Under the pieces are notes generated by a model. That model was not told the DNA's origin. It saw only the letters and a list, made by a program, of their open reading frames with translations, and searched no databases. Source: Diphasiastrum complanatum (lineage: Eukaryota > Streptophyta > Lycopodiopsida > Lycopodiales > Lycopodiaceae). From it: 64,000 nt of DNA. Location: contig CM055094.1 in NCBI GenBank assembly GCA_029204225.1, positions 13,376,108-13,440,107 of the forward strand. Direction: 5' to 3'. Positions 11,172-23,214 of the stretch are shown here, piece after piece; positions within the stretch are counted from its first letter, which is position 1; each line of letters begins with the position of its first letter. The position numbers and the translations under genes are program-made.

Positions 11172-14100
11172 TCAATTAGAGTGTCTGGGTCCTCTCAAAG
11201 TTATTACTCACAAACTTGCCTTGACATGAAATTAAATCATGGCATGACCAACAATCTCGAATACCGGAGGGACGATCTACCTAGGACTATTCTAGGTCCT
11301 TAAACGAATATGGCCATGACATTATTCGCTCCTTAAACTGCTTCTATCCTTGGAAGCTCCTCAAAGCACGAAAGAAATACAGTTCCTTTAACTTTTAGTA
11401 TTAACCAAAAAAATCATTATCCTTAATTTGAATTTCATTTCAAACAAGTACTTAGAGAAAAACTATTTTGAACTGTTGATTTCTGTTTTGCAGTACAAAC
11501 TATGGTTTGGAAAAATACATTAAGAGATATATTTTTTCAACAGGGTTACACTCAACACAAGTTAGTAACATCTGAGTGAAATATTCCCTAACTTAGGAGA
11601 TCTAAAGTTTAAAATAATATTAATAATTACAGTCCGAAATTATCCACAAACTTTGACATATAATTCATAAAAAACTTCCAAGTATAACTATCCTTAGAAT
11701 CTCTAGGAGAATCATTAATATATAGAATCAACTCTCCTAGAATCTCTAGGAGAATCATTAATATATAGAATCAACTCTTAGCATTTCAGATACTCTTTTG
11801 AGTCAAATGCTCCTATTTCTAGCACCAAATACAAGAAAATAGCATTCATTCATCTTAATAGACTTGTCTGTCTCCTAGGATGAGTGGAGTCCAATCAAAT
11901 GAAGAACTGTACTCAAGCATCCGCAGACCATAAACTGTAGCAAAATATAGCACCCACTAGATAAATAAAATAATGTCTGTGAGATTCATAGGTTCTCAAA
12001 AAAATACTAGAGTAGAGAGATTCAAAACATTGATTCGAATTCTTACTCAATTTTAATCATCACCCTTAAGAATGATCCCAATTTCGTATAATCCTCTGAC
12101 AATAATTAAGTATCTATTTATGATCCGTCAATCATAAATATTTAGATTCGTATAATTCGTCAATCATAATTTTCTGGAATCCAAAATCATACCTAATCAT
12201 TTACAGGATAATGGGGTATATGTCCAACATAACTCAGGAAAAGTAAGAATCATTCCAAAATCTTTCCACTAAGAAAATACTAGATTTAGAAATATTTTTC
12301 AAACATGATTCTTTAACTAAAGTGCATGATTCAAGTTCTATAAACCACTGGTAATTAAAGACTGAACGCATACTAGAATGACAATCATCTTCAACTCCAA
12401 AAAACTTTAGATTACAATCTAAAATCAAATCTAGATACCCAAAGTTCTGCAGAATATCAATTCAGTTATTATTCTTAGATTCATTATGATTTGTTATCAA
12501 TTGAGCGCTCTGGGATAAAATCCGTAATGAGCTATGTTTATTCCTTAACTAAGGAATACTCTATCCCAAGAATATTGTATATCCAATGCACATAATTTTA
12601 ACTGATGAATCCAAATGATTCACTTATCATGCGTCTTACAAGCAATATAAAACAAAACTATCGGTTTTTTATGAATTCTTATCACACTGATTGTTTTACC
12701 AATTAACTTCATCCTGGAGTAATCAACTACTCAAATTAATTGTCAATGATTCAGAAATCTCAAATGTCTAGGTGTAGATCTTAATTTTACTAGCATAACA
12801 CCCCATCTAGATCCTTATCCAAATCATGTATAAGTTAATCCATAAATCTTCTATACAAAGATTTGTTAACTCTACGAGTATTTGTCAAAACAATCTTGAT
12901 CATATGTCTATGTTTACGGACTAGGTTAAGTGCACCAAATAACTCTAGTAACCAGGAATACACAGTAGATTCATACAAGATTAATCATGCACATATGTGA
13001 ATAATCTCACTATGACCCAGTACATAAACACATTTTTATCTGGCAGATTCCTCTAGAACCCACATATGTTACTCACATATCTCACTAAGATCTTATAACT
13101 CAGCTACAAAAGATTTACTATTTCTCATGAATCAACTCCTCACTGATCCTAGTACTAAAACTAAGATTAGGTTGATCCAATACAGAACTCTCAGACTTAA
13201 ATTCTGATCAATCTTACTTCTATTCCAACATGGAATTAGCAACCTTTGACCTTTCACTGTACTACTTGTAGATAATAATTCAAATATCAAACTTGTTCTA
13301 GTTCTAGATTGTCCACATAATCCCTAGAGAATTCTTCTTTTTCAAAAATTTCCAATTAGGTATCTTACTCTGAATCTATCCGAAATTACTTTCAGACCAA
13401 ATCTCATTTCTATACCACAGTTGGTTCTCTTTCGAAACTATGCAACCTGTAGATTTCCAAATAGAATTTTATTCCACCACTTCACCCCTTCTTCTAAAAA
13501 AATTATAAATTTCAATAAAAGCTAACTCGAAAGATGATATATGAAAATATCTAAATCCAAGAAAAGTTAGTAATAAGTGCATTCAAATAACGGATTCACT
13601 CTATTACTAACAAGACTTTTCTTTCAAATATTTTCAACCCTAGTGAATTCCCACAAGTAGTAATTTATATGACATAACATTCTTTCAGAAGAATAACTTC
13701 ATGCTGGAAAGAATTCATATAAACTAGTGTGATTTCTATATTTGAGAAATTACTAAGAAGTAAAGGATTAATTAAGAAAGCACGAAATAGATTTGAGGGC
13801 CTCTGATTTTGTAAATAATGAGATACCACATTGGGATCTAGATTAAACCTCAAAATTTTTCAAAATACCCCACATTTGATCAAATGGTTTTATTTTTCTC
13901 ATATCGTGACTAGGTACTAAAATACACCCTTGATCATCAAATATTTAAAGTCGTAGAATTTCCTTTCCAAAATTACTGATGTCCCATACCATCAGCTTTT
14001 CCTTCAAGAAAATCCTTAACTGCCTCATCTGATATTCTAGAGATCCACTGATCATCTAGTTGTCCTAGAATCACTATAAGATATTATCTCTTGTTCCCAT

Positions 14101-16697
14101 ATACTGGAGAACCCATTTTTTTGGATGACTGCATGCCTATCAGATGAATACCACAATTCCACACGTGATCTTGTGATTTAAACAGAAGAATTAACACGAT
14201 CTACATTACATTCTGATCCTTCTGATAAGCTTTGAAACCCTATTGATGCATCAAATCTAGGGACAAGCTTCTATCAACTAACAGATCCAATGTAATCCAT
14301 GTGTCACATTCTACTTCTAACATCACAATTGATAGCCAAAACCGTGGATAACTCAATGGTTACAAAGATATAAGTTATGAATTCAACTAAATGAATTCCA
14401 TCCAGGAAATTGATATCCGGTATATTATTTACTGTGATTATTAAAATCCTAGTTGCGAAATACATTTCCTGCTCACACTTACTACCATTGATGTCCACTC
14501 TTCTTCCCTCCTTAGAATTTTCAGTTTTCTGAAAATTTGTATTCAGCTAAGGTACTAAGAAGACGTAACGAAATTATTGTAGTAAAAAGGTCTGAAACAA
14601 TTTCATCTCTATCCTATACTTGGGTTGAATAACTGATAAACCAAAAATCATCTACTAGTATAGTCTAATCTATTGAATATAATTCACCATAGTATTTAAT
14701 TGGAAATGAAATCAATTTTTTTTCTTTTGATCAGTTCCTATCAATTACCAATTTCAAATAAAATTGGACTGTTTTTCTTTTTTATTGAACTGGCTTAAGA
14801 ATTACTCCGTTAAAGTTGTCTGTAATTAATGGAAATTTCATGAAATTTGGATTCGGGTACTTCTTTTTTGGTATTCACACAAAAAACTGTGGAATAAAGA
14901 ATTGCCTCCAAATATTATCCATTTTATTCTAGTAATTACTTTAACACTTACCTCAAAAGCTTTTGGCCCGTTCAATCTTAATGATTAAAATCATCAAGAA
15001 CCCAAAACCAATTGATTGGTGTTCCACCGACTTGAAAAGGAGAAAACAAAACACAATTTAACTCCATGTACCGGGAGTATCAATACTCCAGAGTTAAATG
15101 GTTTAAAATGCATAATACCAAGCAATCGAATTCCTATACCGGGTATATGCTTGAGAACCATACTATTCTTTGGCTTAAAAAGATTCATTCCAAAAACCGA
15201 TTATTAGAGCTTCACCAAAGATCCAATAGTACCAAAGTTCCATAAATCTGGGCTTACGTGTATCTGCCGATGTACAAAACAAAGTCCATGTAACTATCAA
15301 TAGTTACATCATTACAAGGTTTTCTTAAATTGACAATTGAACAACGAGAAATCAAATTTCTGTAAGCGTGTGCTAGTAACTTAAATTTACCGGGTTGATT
15401 TTAAGGAATTAAAAGAATTCCCCTCTAAACCAACTTAAAGTTACTCCATGTCTAAAACCTTGAAATGCCTTGACATCCGGCATGTAACAAGCATAACCAT
15501 GCAATTCCCAAAATTGCCAAATTTGAAACCCCCCTGCAAGAGAGTCAAAACTGCCGGTCACTTCCCTTCAAAAAGGCCAAACCAACATGCCTAAAAGTAT
15601 CTACTTCCAAGGCCATGCAAAAACTTGAACACCAAACCCTAATAGGTTGAAGGGAAACCCGAACCCAAATGGTAGCCACCATCTCTTTGAAGAAAATGCT
15701 TCCTCATCGCATCAAAAATCAAAAAAAATTTGCCCCCCGTTCTTCCAATCTATGTTCCTAAGCATGCAAATTCACTGGAGGATCTACTTAGATAAACCTA
15801 CTAATCCTCAATCTGCAGCCACCGGAATCCTAACCAATATTGTCTACAGTCCATAGAAACTGAAAAGAATCAAATTTATTGATAATTTTACTATGAATCT
15901 AAACAAGTTGTCAGGATTTGGAAAAGTATGGATAAACATATGTATCCAAGCAGAATCCCACCTTGATCCAAGCAACGAAATCTCACATAACATATCCTTC
16001 TACACCATTTGAAAGTTTCCTCCAAAAAATTGGAAATTACTAGTGAATTCACACAAATTCTCAACATCTTTCAATCAAAATTAACCTTGTAGAAGAGCAC
16101 TCTACCATAATTTCGAAAAGTATGCTACTTATCCAGAATTTGTGAATCCAACTCCATAATTCCCTTGAGAAAAAACAGCACTCCAACCGGGATGTAAATC
16201 CAAGCACTTCAACTTCCAAATCGATGTAGAGCTTGCTTCCATCCTATCCAAGACCGCATCTTAGCCGGGCTCTGATACCAATGTAAAGATCCTAAAGGAT
16301 TGACCCAAAGATGAGGATAGGAGAACACAATAAGAGAGACAATGGAGCCAAACCACCCAACCAATCCTAGATCAAAATCTAGATCTAGCCCCCAAGCCAT
16401 GTCATGTGAAGCAAACGGAAAAGAGAGAAACTGGTAACCTAAACTCCAATATATCGATGGGGGAATCCCTACCTCACTATATAGAGAGTAGAGTCATGTG
16501 CATGAAACCATGCAACCCCCATGCAGGTCAACTATAAATAGGTCTCATCTCTTCATGTAGTCCTCATGTCTATATCCATCACATAAACATGCAATACTCC
16601 ATATGTCTCAATTGGAGTGTCTGGGTCCTCTCAAGGTTATTAGTCACAAACTGGCCTTGACATGGAATTAAATCATGACATGACCAACAATCTCGAA
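11172..16697 (-). mobile_element. Large non-coding LTR element, minus strand (unit A)
   Basis: The right end has a minus-strand PBS (16268-16280, TGGTATCAGAGCC) followed outward by a partial LTR starting TGTAAAGATCC at 16282. A phrase of about 100 bp in this LTR ('gagtgtctgggtcctctcaa' and following) recurs at about 11174-11275 at the left end, as expected for the second LTR. The roughly 5 kb between has no open frame longer than about 65 codons on either strand and no gag or pol motif I can read. This fits a LARD-type, non-autonomous element mobilised in trans. Both LTRs are truncated: the left next to the microsatellite, the right by a deletion at 16697. Confidence 0.55.
16268..16280 (-). 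other. Primer-binding site of the non-coding LTR element (unit A)
   Basis: Minus-strand TGGTATCAGAGCC, complementary to initiator tRNA-Met, one base inside the LTR that begins at 16282. The unit B copy is at 48541-48553. Confidence 0.75.
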
Positions 16698-16699
16698 TG

Positions 16700-16798
16700 C
16701 TTGAATATTTTTGTTGCTAAATGTTGCATTTTTGGTCCCACACGCCTACGCTCTGAGCAACCGAGCCTCCACTCGCCCACAACCACCGTTTTACGACA
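16700..16798 (+). mobile_element. Copia LTR, 3' end only (unit A)
   Basis: Only the last 100 bp of the LTR that is complete in unit B (48982-49724) remains. About 660 bp, the rest of this LTR plus the edge of the host element, was deleted at 16697-16700. It ends CGACA beside the PBS. Confidence 0.75.
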
Positions 16799-16810
16799 TG
16801 GTATCAGAAC
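16799..16810 (+). other. Copia primer-binding site (unit A)
   Basis: TGGTATCAGAAC directly after the LTR end, tRNA-iMet type. It shares the G-to-A difference at position 11 with the minus-strand copy at 10073, supporting one family. Confidence 0.85.
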
Positions 16811-16941
16811 AGACATTTCAGTAATCTACATTTTTACAACGGATTATCAGTCTTGTTTCTATCAAGACGTCTGTCTAGCAAACGCGCAGCCAACAATATT
16901 CCGACAGTCGTTGTTTCTACCAACGATCTCGTTCAACCATA

Positions 16942-17334
16942 ATGGATCCGGCATCCAGTTCATCTCTCATTAACAAACTCGATGGAGATAACTACCATCT
17001 CTAGAAATTCAAGGTGAAGGTTATACTTCTAGCCAAAGATCTGTGGGACATTGTTGATGGCACAGAACTCAAACCAGAAGGTGATGCAACCGTCATCACC
17101 AAGTGGAAACTGAGAGATGGCAAAGCATTTGCCATGATCACCCTCAACATCAAGGACACTCAGATCAGCCAAATATGTGCTGCTCAGACAGCTAAGAATG
17201 CATGGGACATCCTAGCAACTCTCTACGACATTAGAGACATTACTTCCAAGCTCCAACAAGATAGCAGAACACCATTTTTCAACAAATACCCTTTGATTAT
17301 ACAGATCAACAGAGGTCAAAATCACTTAAACTGA
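16942..17334 (+). pseudogene. Copia gag N-terminal fragment (unit A)
   Basis: From ATG at 16942 it reads MDPASSSSLINKLDGDNYHL, an in-frame TAG at 17002-17004 where copia Gag has the conserved Trp of NYxxWK, then KVILLAKDLWDIVDGTELK and the UBN2-type helices (AWDILATLYDIRD). It stops at 17334 without zinc knuckle, protease or pol. The next 900 bp is the ARD upstream region, so the gag is a 5' truncated-off remnant that entered the ARD flank. Confidence 0.82.
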
Positions 17335-18205
17335 TGGATCAGCTACCATATTTTCATAAGAACTCTTGTAGGACCCACCATAGTCAGATCTAACTCAAAT
17401 GGAGGTCTTATAGAAAGCTCTTCAGGAGTTATTTGTAAAGGAGTAGTAAAAAAAGAGCCTCTAGGAGAGTTAAAACAAGGGGAAACTTCAGAGCCTTCGC
17501 ATGCCATGAATGAAGATTCAAAATCTATATGCAAGACTAGAATGCACTTATCTTCTTTATATTAGATTGAAAAATATCCAAGATTGATTGCCAAAAGACA
17601 TTTATGATATGCAATAATCAGTACCATACAACAAATCTTCACTTATCTATTAGCTACACCTATTGGAAAATAGCTAATGATCCAATCCATCGTCATACTT
17701 AAACATGAACAATAGTGCTTGCGAAAAACCAACAAATAATACAAACAACCTAATTGTTGAAATTCATTTTTCACCTCTTCATTTTAGATTTACAAGTTAT
17801 TCATATGGTCATATGAAATCTTAGGTTTTAACCTTTTACCGATTTTGTAATGATCTTGTGAGTTTTTTATAAGGTTAGTTTGAAACGTTTTTATGAGCAA
17901 CAAAAGCTTAAACCCTAAGACTCTTCAGACATCATTTTTTAATATACCATGTGATGGTTTTGTTGGAGTGAAATTAGATGTATAATCAGATTGAGAGTAC
18001 ATGAAAAAGAGGGCCTCTAATGTGTATTCATTTTTGACAAAGTCCATCATTGGAGAATGTTCTTCTGCATAGAGTACACAAGTAAAACATAGACTCCCAA
18101 GAGGGAGTACACTTTAGGCGTAATACCAACTAGAAGTAAATACCCAAAATCTCTGTTCATAATCTTTATAGTCATTGTTGCCACCTGCCGTAGTCTTGCC
18201 ATGCA
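17335..18205. other. ARD upstream flank (unit A)
   Basis: No gene. This 0.9-kb stretch is nearly identical at 50261-51131 (unit B) and differs more at 61698-62609 (unit C, with an insertion of about 34 bp near 62195 made by local duplication of 'cttaggtttta'). An open stretch at 17343-17530 is broken by a stop in unit C and is not called. It probably contains the proximal ARD promoter. Confidence 0.5.
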
Positions 18206-18213
18206 TATATAAA
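18206..18213 (+). promoter_or_regulatory. TATA box of ARD (unit A)
   Basis: TATATAAA, followed by a pyrimidine-rich 'ggttctctcc' about 20-30 bases downstream where transcription would start. It is about 490 bp before the proposed start codon, leaving room for a long or spliced leader. Confidence 0.6.
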
Positions 18214-18247
18214 GGTTGGGTGTTGGTTCTCTCCGAGAAGACTTAGG

Positions 18248-18433
18248 ATGCAGTGCCACCGCCACCTCTCCTTCACCCTTAACCCTTCATCCCCACACGC
18301 GGCTCTGACCTTCTCGATCTATTACGCTACTTCGAAATCTGGGAAATCTCTCTCTCGATCTCTCGATCTTTTGGTTGCTTTTGCTATCGTGCGCTCATAC
18401 ATATCACTGACGGTGGAGAAACTACCACACTAA
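18248..18433 (+). other. Upstream ORF (61 codons) in the ARD leader (unit A)
   Basis: First ATG about 42 bases after the TATA box, so inside or very near the transcript start. The frame MQCHRHLSFTLNPSSPHAAL... ends at 18433, well before the ARD start. It is identical in unit B (51174-51359) and has two substitutions in unit C (62652-62837). It may be a regulatory uORF, a separate small exon or chance. It shows no transit-peptide continuity with ARD because a stop intervenes. Confidence 0.35.
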
Positions 18434-18694
18434 TGCTCTATAGCTAAAGATACTGCTAGCTAGTCCGCGGCTATTTCTCAAAAAACTACTCCGCCGCCTA
18501 CTGATCGGGAGAAGTTTCCTGTCTCCAACGCCACCACTGCACTGCTGCTCTCTGCACCACCGATACCAGGAACAATTCTGATGTATTGTTCCTGCATAAA
18601 GCCTACATTGGCACTCACTGGCTCTAACAGCAATTTGGGCTTCTGGTGCATAGTGTTTTTTGGTCGGTCTTATCTTAGTATATTAAATTTCAGC

Positions 18695-20513
18695 ATGGAT
18701 ATTGCCCAGATTCACGTTCAGGTGCGTGTTTACACCCTTGTTTTTGTGATGCTCGTTCGCAGCAGGAGTTTTCGTCAATGCTATGTGTTGATAGTTTCTT
18801 GTAACTAATTGTATATTTCGTAGCTATTTGGGAGTGTGTACGGGCACCTGGGAGGTCATTGCTTAGTAGTGTGGGGTAATGATTGAACATAGACTAGCCA
18901 GAGTGTGAGTTTAATTCAACTTGCTGTTCCACGATCCGTCACTTACTCTAATTAATTTCTCTTGCATTCGTTGGCATTTCTATATATTAGCTTGTCAGAG
19001 AAAGTTTTTCTTTCGGAATTGCTGAGAACATGTTTTTGAGTCGAAAGATGGTTTGATCCAAAGCCCACGCAAGCAGTACACATCGCTTTCTTTCCTTCAT
19101 AACTTCACATAGTCTTGCCAGCATTGTTCTAACATAGACGCAGCAACCTATAAATGGACTGATACTGAACGGTTGATCAGTTATGACATTTCAGTTACAA
19201 AAGCTTTTGCTAGTTAAGACTTTCTAATTATATGGTTTTCACTGAATGTAGAAAGAGTTGGAAGCTTGGGAGTACAACGCAAACGATGAGGATCTCCGGC
19301 TTACGCACAAGTTTAGTCCCAATCGTCCAGTGCCACAGGAACACATCCACGGTACTCACACTCAACAAGCAACTACTGAGATTAGTTTTACTTGTACCTA
19401 TTGGAGATATTGGAGAAGATATGAAAGAAGCAAATTCAAGCTGAATTTACTAACTATGCAAGTTTTGACTCTCAGAGCTGGGAGTGCTGACATGCAAGCT
19501 TGATGTAGACGAATGGGAAAAGAACACTTTGCTAGAAAAAATCAAGATGGATCGTGGGTACAAATACTCAGTATTGTCCTCGCCTAAATTGATTCAGTTG
19601 GTTTGGACTCTAGAGTTTCTATCAGCTTGAGTTTGTTATTGGAATCGCAATATTAAATCATGGGCCATAAATAGGAGGGAGAAGCTAATATTCTCAATGA
19701 TGTGTGGCACTAGGAGGTCGTGACTGTTTGCCCCAAAGAGATGGAAGATTTCGAAGAAAAAGTGAAAGGATTTTTCGAAGAACATATGCATTCTCAAGAG
19801 GAAATACGGTTGATACTTGATGGCAACGGTCAGAAGAGGCCATTAACGAATATTAGCTTAAAAATTAGAATATGTTGTTTTGTCTCTGTTTTCAGTCAAA
19901 TTCAGTGATTGCAAGAACAATTTAGCCGTAATGGGTTGATCTTGCGTTTGCAGGCTACTGGGACATTCGAGATTATGGCGGTAAATGGATTCGTTTCCGC
20001 GTAACTAAGGGTGATATGATTGTTCTTCCTCCAGGAATGTTTCACAGGTTTACGATTGATGAGAACAATTATATCAAGGTAATGCAACCATGTATGAAAC
20101 TTTTTCCCATCATAACGATTTCAGAATCTTGTTGATTGCTGTGCTAGTGTTACACTCTAAAGCCTGCATACTTGGGTACAGGCACTTCTCTTGTACACAG
20201 ACGTTCCATACAGGACCCAGCATGGAGCGGAGAGTGAAAGTGCTGCAAGGTAAGAAAGCCAGCCTCAGCATTGGGTAACATTCGCAAATTATCTTAACAT
20301 TCATAAAGTTTTCGACTACCACGAAAAAAAGCAAGCTCTTTTACGTTGCTCTCAATGTCTGGATCGTGGTACAGGAAAGAATACGTGGACAAAGTGCTGA
20401 ATACCCTGCGGCCGTTCATAGACACCGCATTACCACTCAGTGACAGCCAGTCTAGTCTATTAACAGACTTTTTCCAGCCAGGATGGTGGCTCTTGGATCT
20501 CTTATATAGCTAG
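18695..20513 (+). CDS. ARD: Acireductone dioxygenase, 7 exons, variant copy (unit A)
   Basis: ARD is a cupin of the methionine salvage (Yang) cycle. It oxidises acireductone with O2; the Fe form gives the methionine precursor, and the Ni form an off-pathway product. Exons: 18695-18721, 19252-19351, 19476-19570, 19714-19828, 19954-20078, 20182-20249, 20375-20513. All introns are GT-AG and phases agree, giving 222 aa. Landmarks: KELEAWEYNANDEDLRL (10-26), KFSPNRPVP, CPKEMEDFEEK, the metal motif EEHMHSQEEIR with His98, His100 and Glu104, and MFHRFT with His143. These four ligands match the known His/His/Glu/His set. Oddities: Cys replaces Trp in LGVLTWKLD, and a one-base deletion near 20402 changes the C-terminal tail. 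The start at MDIAQIHVQ is the simplest choice; an in-frame ATG exists at 18581. Confidence 0.88.
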
Positions 20514-21234
20514 CTGTCCTAAAAATATCTCTAGCGGCTGTGTCCGGACCACATAAATACCCATTTATAGATTAGTTTATATCGGCATATCTCGTTTTCT
20601 AAGACGCTCCTAATTCGCAGGATATATTAGTTCCATATACTATTGATTAGTACAGTACAAAACTGATACAATCATAGAAAATGAGCTGGATTCTTTCCAT
20701 TCACCTGGATAAGTTCTGTGCTTGTACAAGGCATATATTTATCTATATGATGATTCTCTCTGAAGAGCTCATAACATTCTATTTTATTACCTTTTTGAGC
20801 ATTAACATGCTGCACAATTTTTTTTTTTTTTTTGGAATTAAGGGCTGCATGGAAGATGAAATTTTCATGACGATCCCACATGAAGCTACTTGATCTACAA
20901 TGCATACATAAAGCTACTTGATATTTAATATGACAAATTCCCTGAAATATACTTACGATACCTTTCTGAATTTCTTCTCTCTTGTAGAAGTACATCTTAA
21001 TTCACTTGAGCTTCGACAAAATACATATTCTTGTCTATCGGAAATTAGCTTCAGATCTAGATGTCTTTCTATGTGCCGAAATCTCAGAAGTTATTATTCC
21101 TTCTTTGGATAACTGCAACAAGAAAAAATAACTTCTGAGGGCATTGTAGATCAAACAACCTGAACTATTATTCTACCCTAAAGCAAAATTTGAGGCTTGG
21201 CATATCCTTCAAACACGTTGTGGTTTAGATCCCA
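20514..21234. other. ARD downstream flank (unit A)
   Basis: Gene-free, shared with unit B 53369-54158, with T runs near 20819. An imperfect hairpin (arms 21083-21095 and 21127-21139, ctcagaagttatt/aataacttctgag) lies 570 bp past the stop. It presumably holds the ARD 3' UTR. A clear poly(A) signal cannot be chosen. Confidence 0.45.
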
Positions 21235-21399
21235 AGTGCTGAAGGTTTGAATTCTTATGTGATGGCTATAGACACTTGGATGATGATCATAGCTTGCCTG
21301 GAATCCTTTGTTCTCACATTCATCTAGATGATGTGTCGAGCAAGTTTTGCCATCTTGTCAAACTTGGTTCACTTTTCTATTTGTCGAGGCTAGTGCTCC

Positions 21400-21800
21400 A
21401 CTCCACTCCAAGCATATCATAATGTCCATCACAATTTGAAGAGACTAACAATGATTCCATCCTAATCTTCCAAATTGTCCAAACAGGATGGTTCGTTGTT
21501 TGTAAGGAACAATGATTCTTGATGGTCATTTTATTAAGTTTTTATAGTTGACACATAGACCACTATCTTTCTTGCAGACTAATAACATGAGCCCCCCAAA
21601 GGGGATTTGTTGGGTCAAATATGGCCCATGCAACAATACTCCTATAGTGGTCTAGCAATCTCATTGTCTTCTTTTGGGCTCATCCTGCAAGGGAAAAGTG
21701 ATTCATGAGCATTGTTGAAAAGGACATACAACTCTCAAACAACAGCTCGAAAAATACATCGTGATATTTTGTCTTAAATCTTTTAAATTCTTTGCCTTCA
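21400..21800 (-). pseudogene. Gypsy reverse transcriptase N-terminal fragment (unit A)
   Basis: On the minus strand, pieces in shifting frames read KYHDVFF, then IPFGGLMLLVCKKDSGLCVN and MTIKNHCSL. This is the order seen at the start of plant Ty3/gypsy RT: an aspartic-protease-to-RT linker, then SPFGAPV-FVKKKDG-R-C-DYR-LN-TIKN-PLP. Frameshifts and stops are frequent, and it lies at the left edge of the block absent from unit B. Confidence 0.5.
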
Positions 21801-23214
21801 AGAATATTTTTCAGATTAACATCAGTAAAAGCAATTCTTTAGGATTAGGCGATACATCAATATTAAAATTTTGAGTAACAAAAGCATACATATAACATTC
21901 ATTTATCAGAAAACATAAATACGATTGATAGTCAAAATCTAATTAAAGTTGACTCACCTCATGAGCAGTTAAAAAAGGTAGGCATAACAGAGCGCCTTCA
22001 AGATTCAAACCTCCTTTCACCACCATCAAGAGTGCTATTTGTGATTAATGTTAGTTCGTGGTAGAGTTAGAGTGGGTTAGTGTCAGTTTCTATTAGAAGG
22101 CAACTAAGTAAGCAACTAATCATAGTTAGAAATCCTATCCTTGTGGTTCTAACCCCTTTTTGATAGGCAAAGGGCTACTGACAACCTATTGCTACACCCT
22201 TCTAAAATCAAAAAACTTCTCATTAACCTTCGCCAGACCTCCTATAGCTAGATCTCACAAACGAGTAGTGAGAGTACTTTACAGTTTAAGACCCTCTACA
22301 AGAGTTCCCAAGTCCCAAAAAGAGCCAAAATGAAGCCAGAACCCTTGCAGACAATATTTTTTCAAGTCTGTGTGCAACTAACTCTCGTCGGACCTCTTGT
22401 AGCTAAATTTCACTGAGATGAGCTCACACACAAGTCTGCAAGAGTTCATCTTGGTCCAGTAAGCTGTAAAGTGGTTCCAAGTGCTGAAAAAAGTAGAAAA
22501 TCGTCCAAAAAAGAGAACCCTCCCACAAGTAACTCTCGTTGCAAGGTGCAATAAGTTCAGAAAGACTTTTTTCATTAGTGATCAAGTTTGCGAGAGTTAG
22601 TATTAAGTATTGATAAGTTTGTAAGCTAAAAAGTGCCCAAAAACATCATCAGACATCAATAAATTTTAGATCTATGAGAGTTAACCTTCGCCACCTTCTA
22701 CAGAGCTAGATCTAAATTCAATTAAGAGGGTGAAACTTAGTTTCCAGCGATCATCAGAGTTTTTTACTATAATATAGTGCAAAGAACTCTCGCATACCCA
22801 ACCTTGCATGTCATTGAGTAACCTTGGTAGATAGGATCAATAGCAAGATCTGACTCAGATCTATCTACTATGAAAATCTCATGCTAATCAAAGCAATGAT
22901 CAAAGAGAAATCAAGGGTAAACCATTGAAAAGAGGCTAAAATCGCACTAATAGCCATCAAAACTGATCAGAATCTTACATATCCAGGTTTGCTTTCCCTG
23001 CATCCATCAAGATCCAATAACCAATATCCAGTAACCCTGGACTTCTCTGACGAATCAATCTGAGATCAAGATGATTAGTACCCAGAAAAGTAGGAAATCA
23101 AGTACCAAACTTTCCCCGAGTTGCAGCCGCACAGATTGAAGCAGAAGTAGGACCAACAGTAATGGACCCAATACATCAACCCATACCTATTGTATCCTTG
23201 CAAGTAGTTCGGAG
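21801..23214. repeat. Gene-free stretch with diverged internal repeats (unit A only)
   Basis: No gene. Three diverged copies of a phrase like 'cttcgcca(g)acctcctatagctagatct' occur near 22228, 22385 and 22687, each followed by sequence containing 'aagagttc' or 'gcaagagtt' words. This suggests a decayed tandem duplication, perhaps of a retroelement leader. Confidence 0.35.

Noticed and set aside
15016-15207. Short overlapping frames inside the non-coding LTR element, nearly identical in unit B
   Set aside because: About 63 codons, overlapping on both strands, and identical only because the segment was duplicated recently.
16799-16810. tRNA-like sequence
   Set aside because: This is a primer-binding site complementary to a tRNA 3' end, not a tRNA gene. 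The same holds for the other PBS entries.
17343-17534. Open stretch upstream of ARD on both strands
   Set aside because: Unit C has a stop (tct taa) and a frame-shifting indel in it, so it is not maintained as coding.
18581-18808. 75-codon frame that contains the ARD first exon
   Set aside because: It reads through the GT donor into intron 1. It might add an N-terminal extension to ARD, but the extension lacks a recognisable targeting pattern, so MDIAQIHVQ is preferred.
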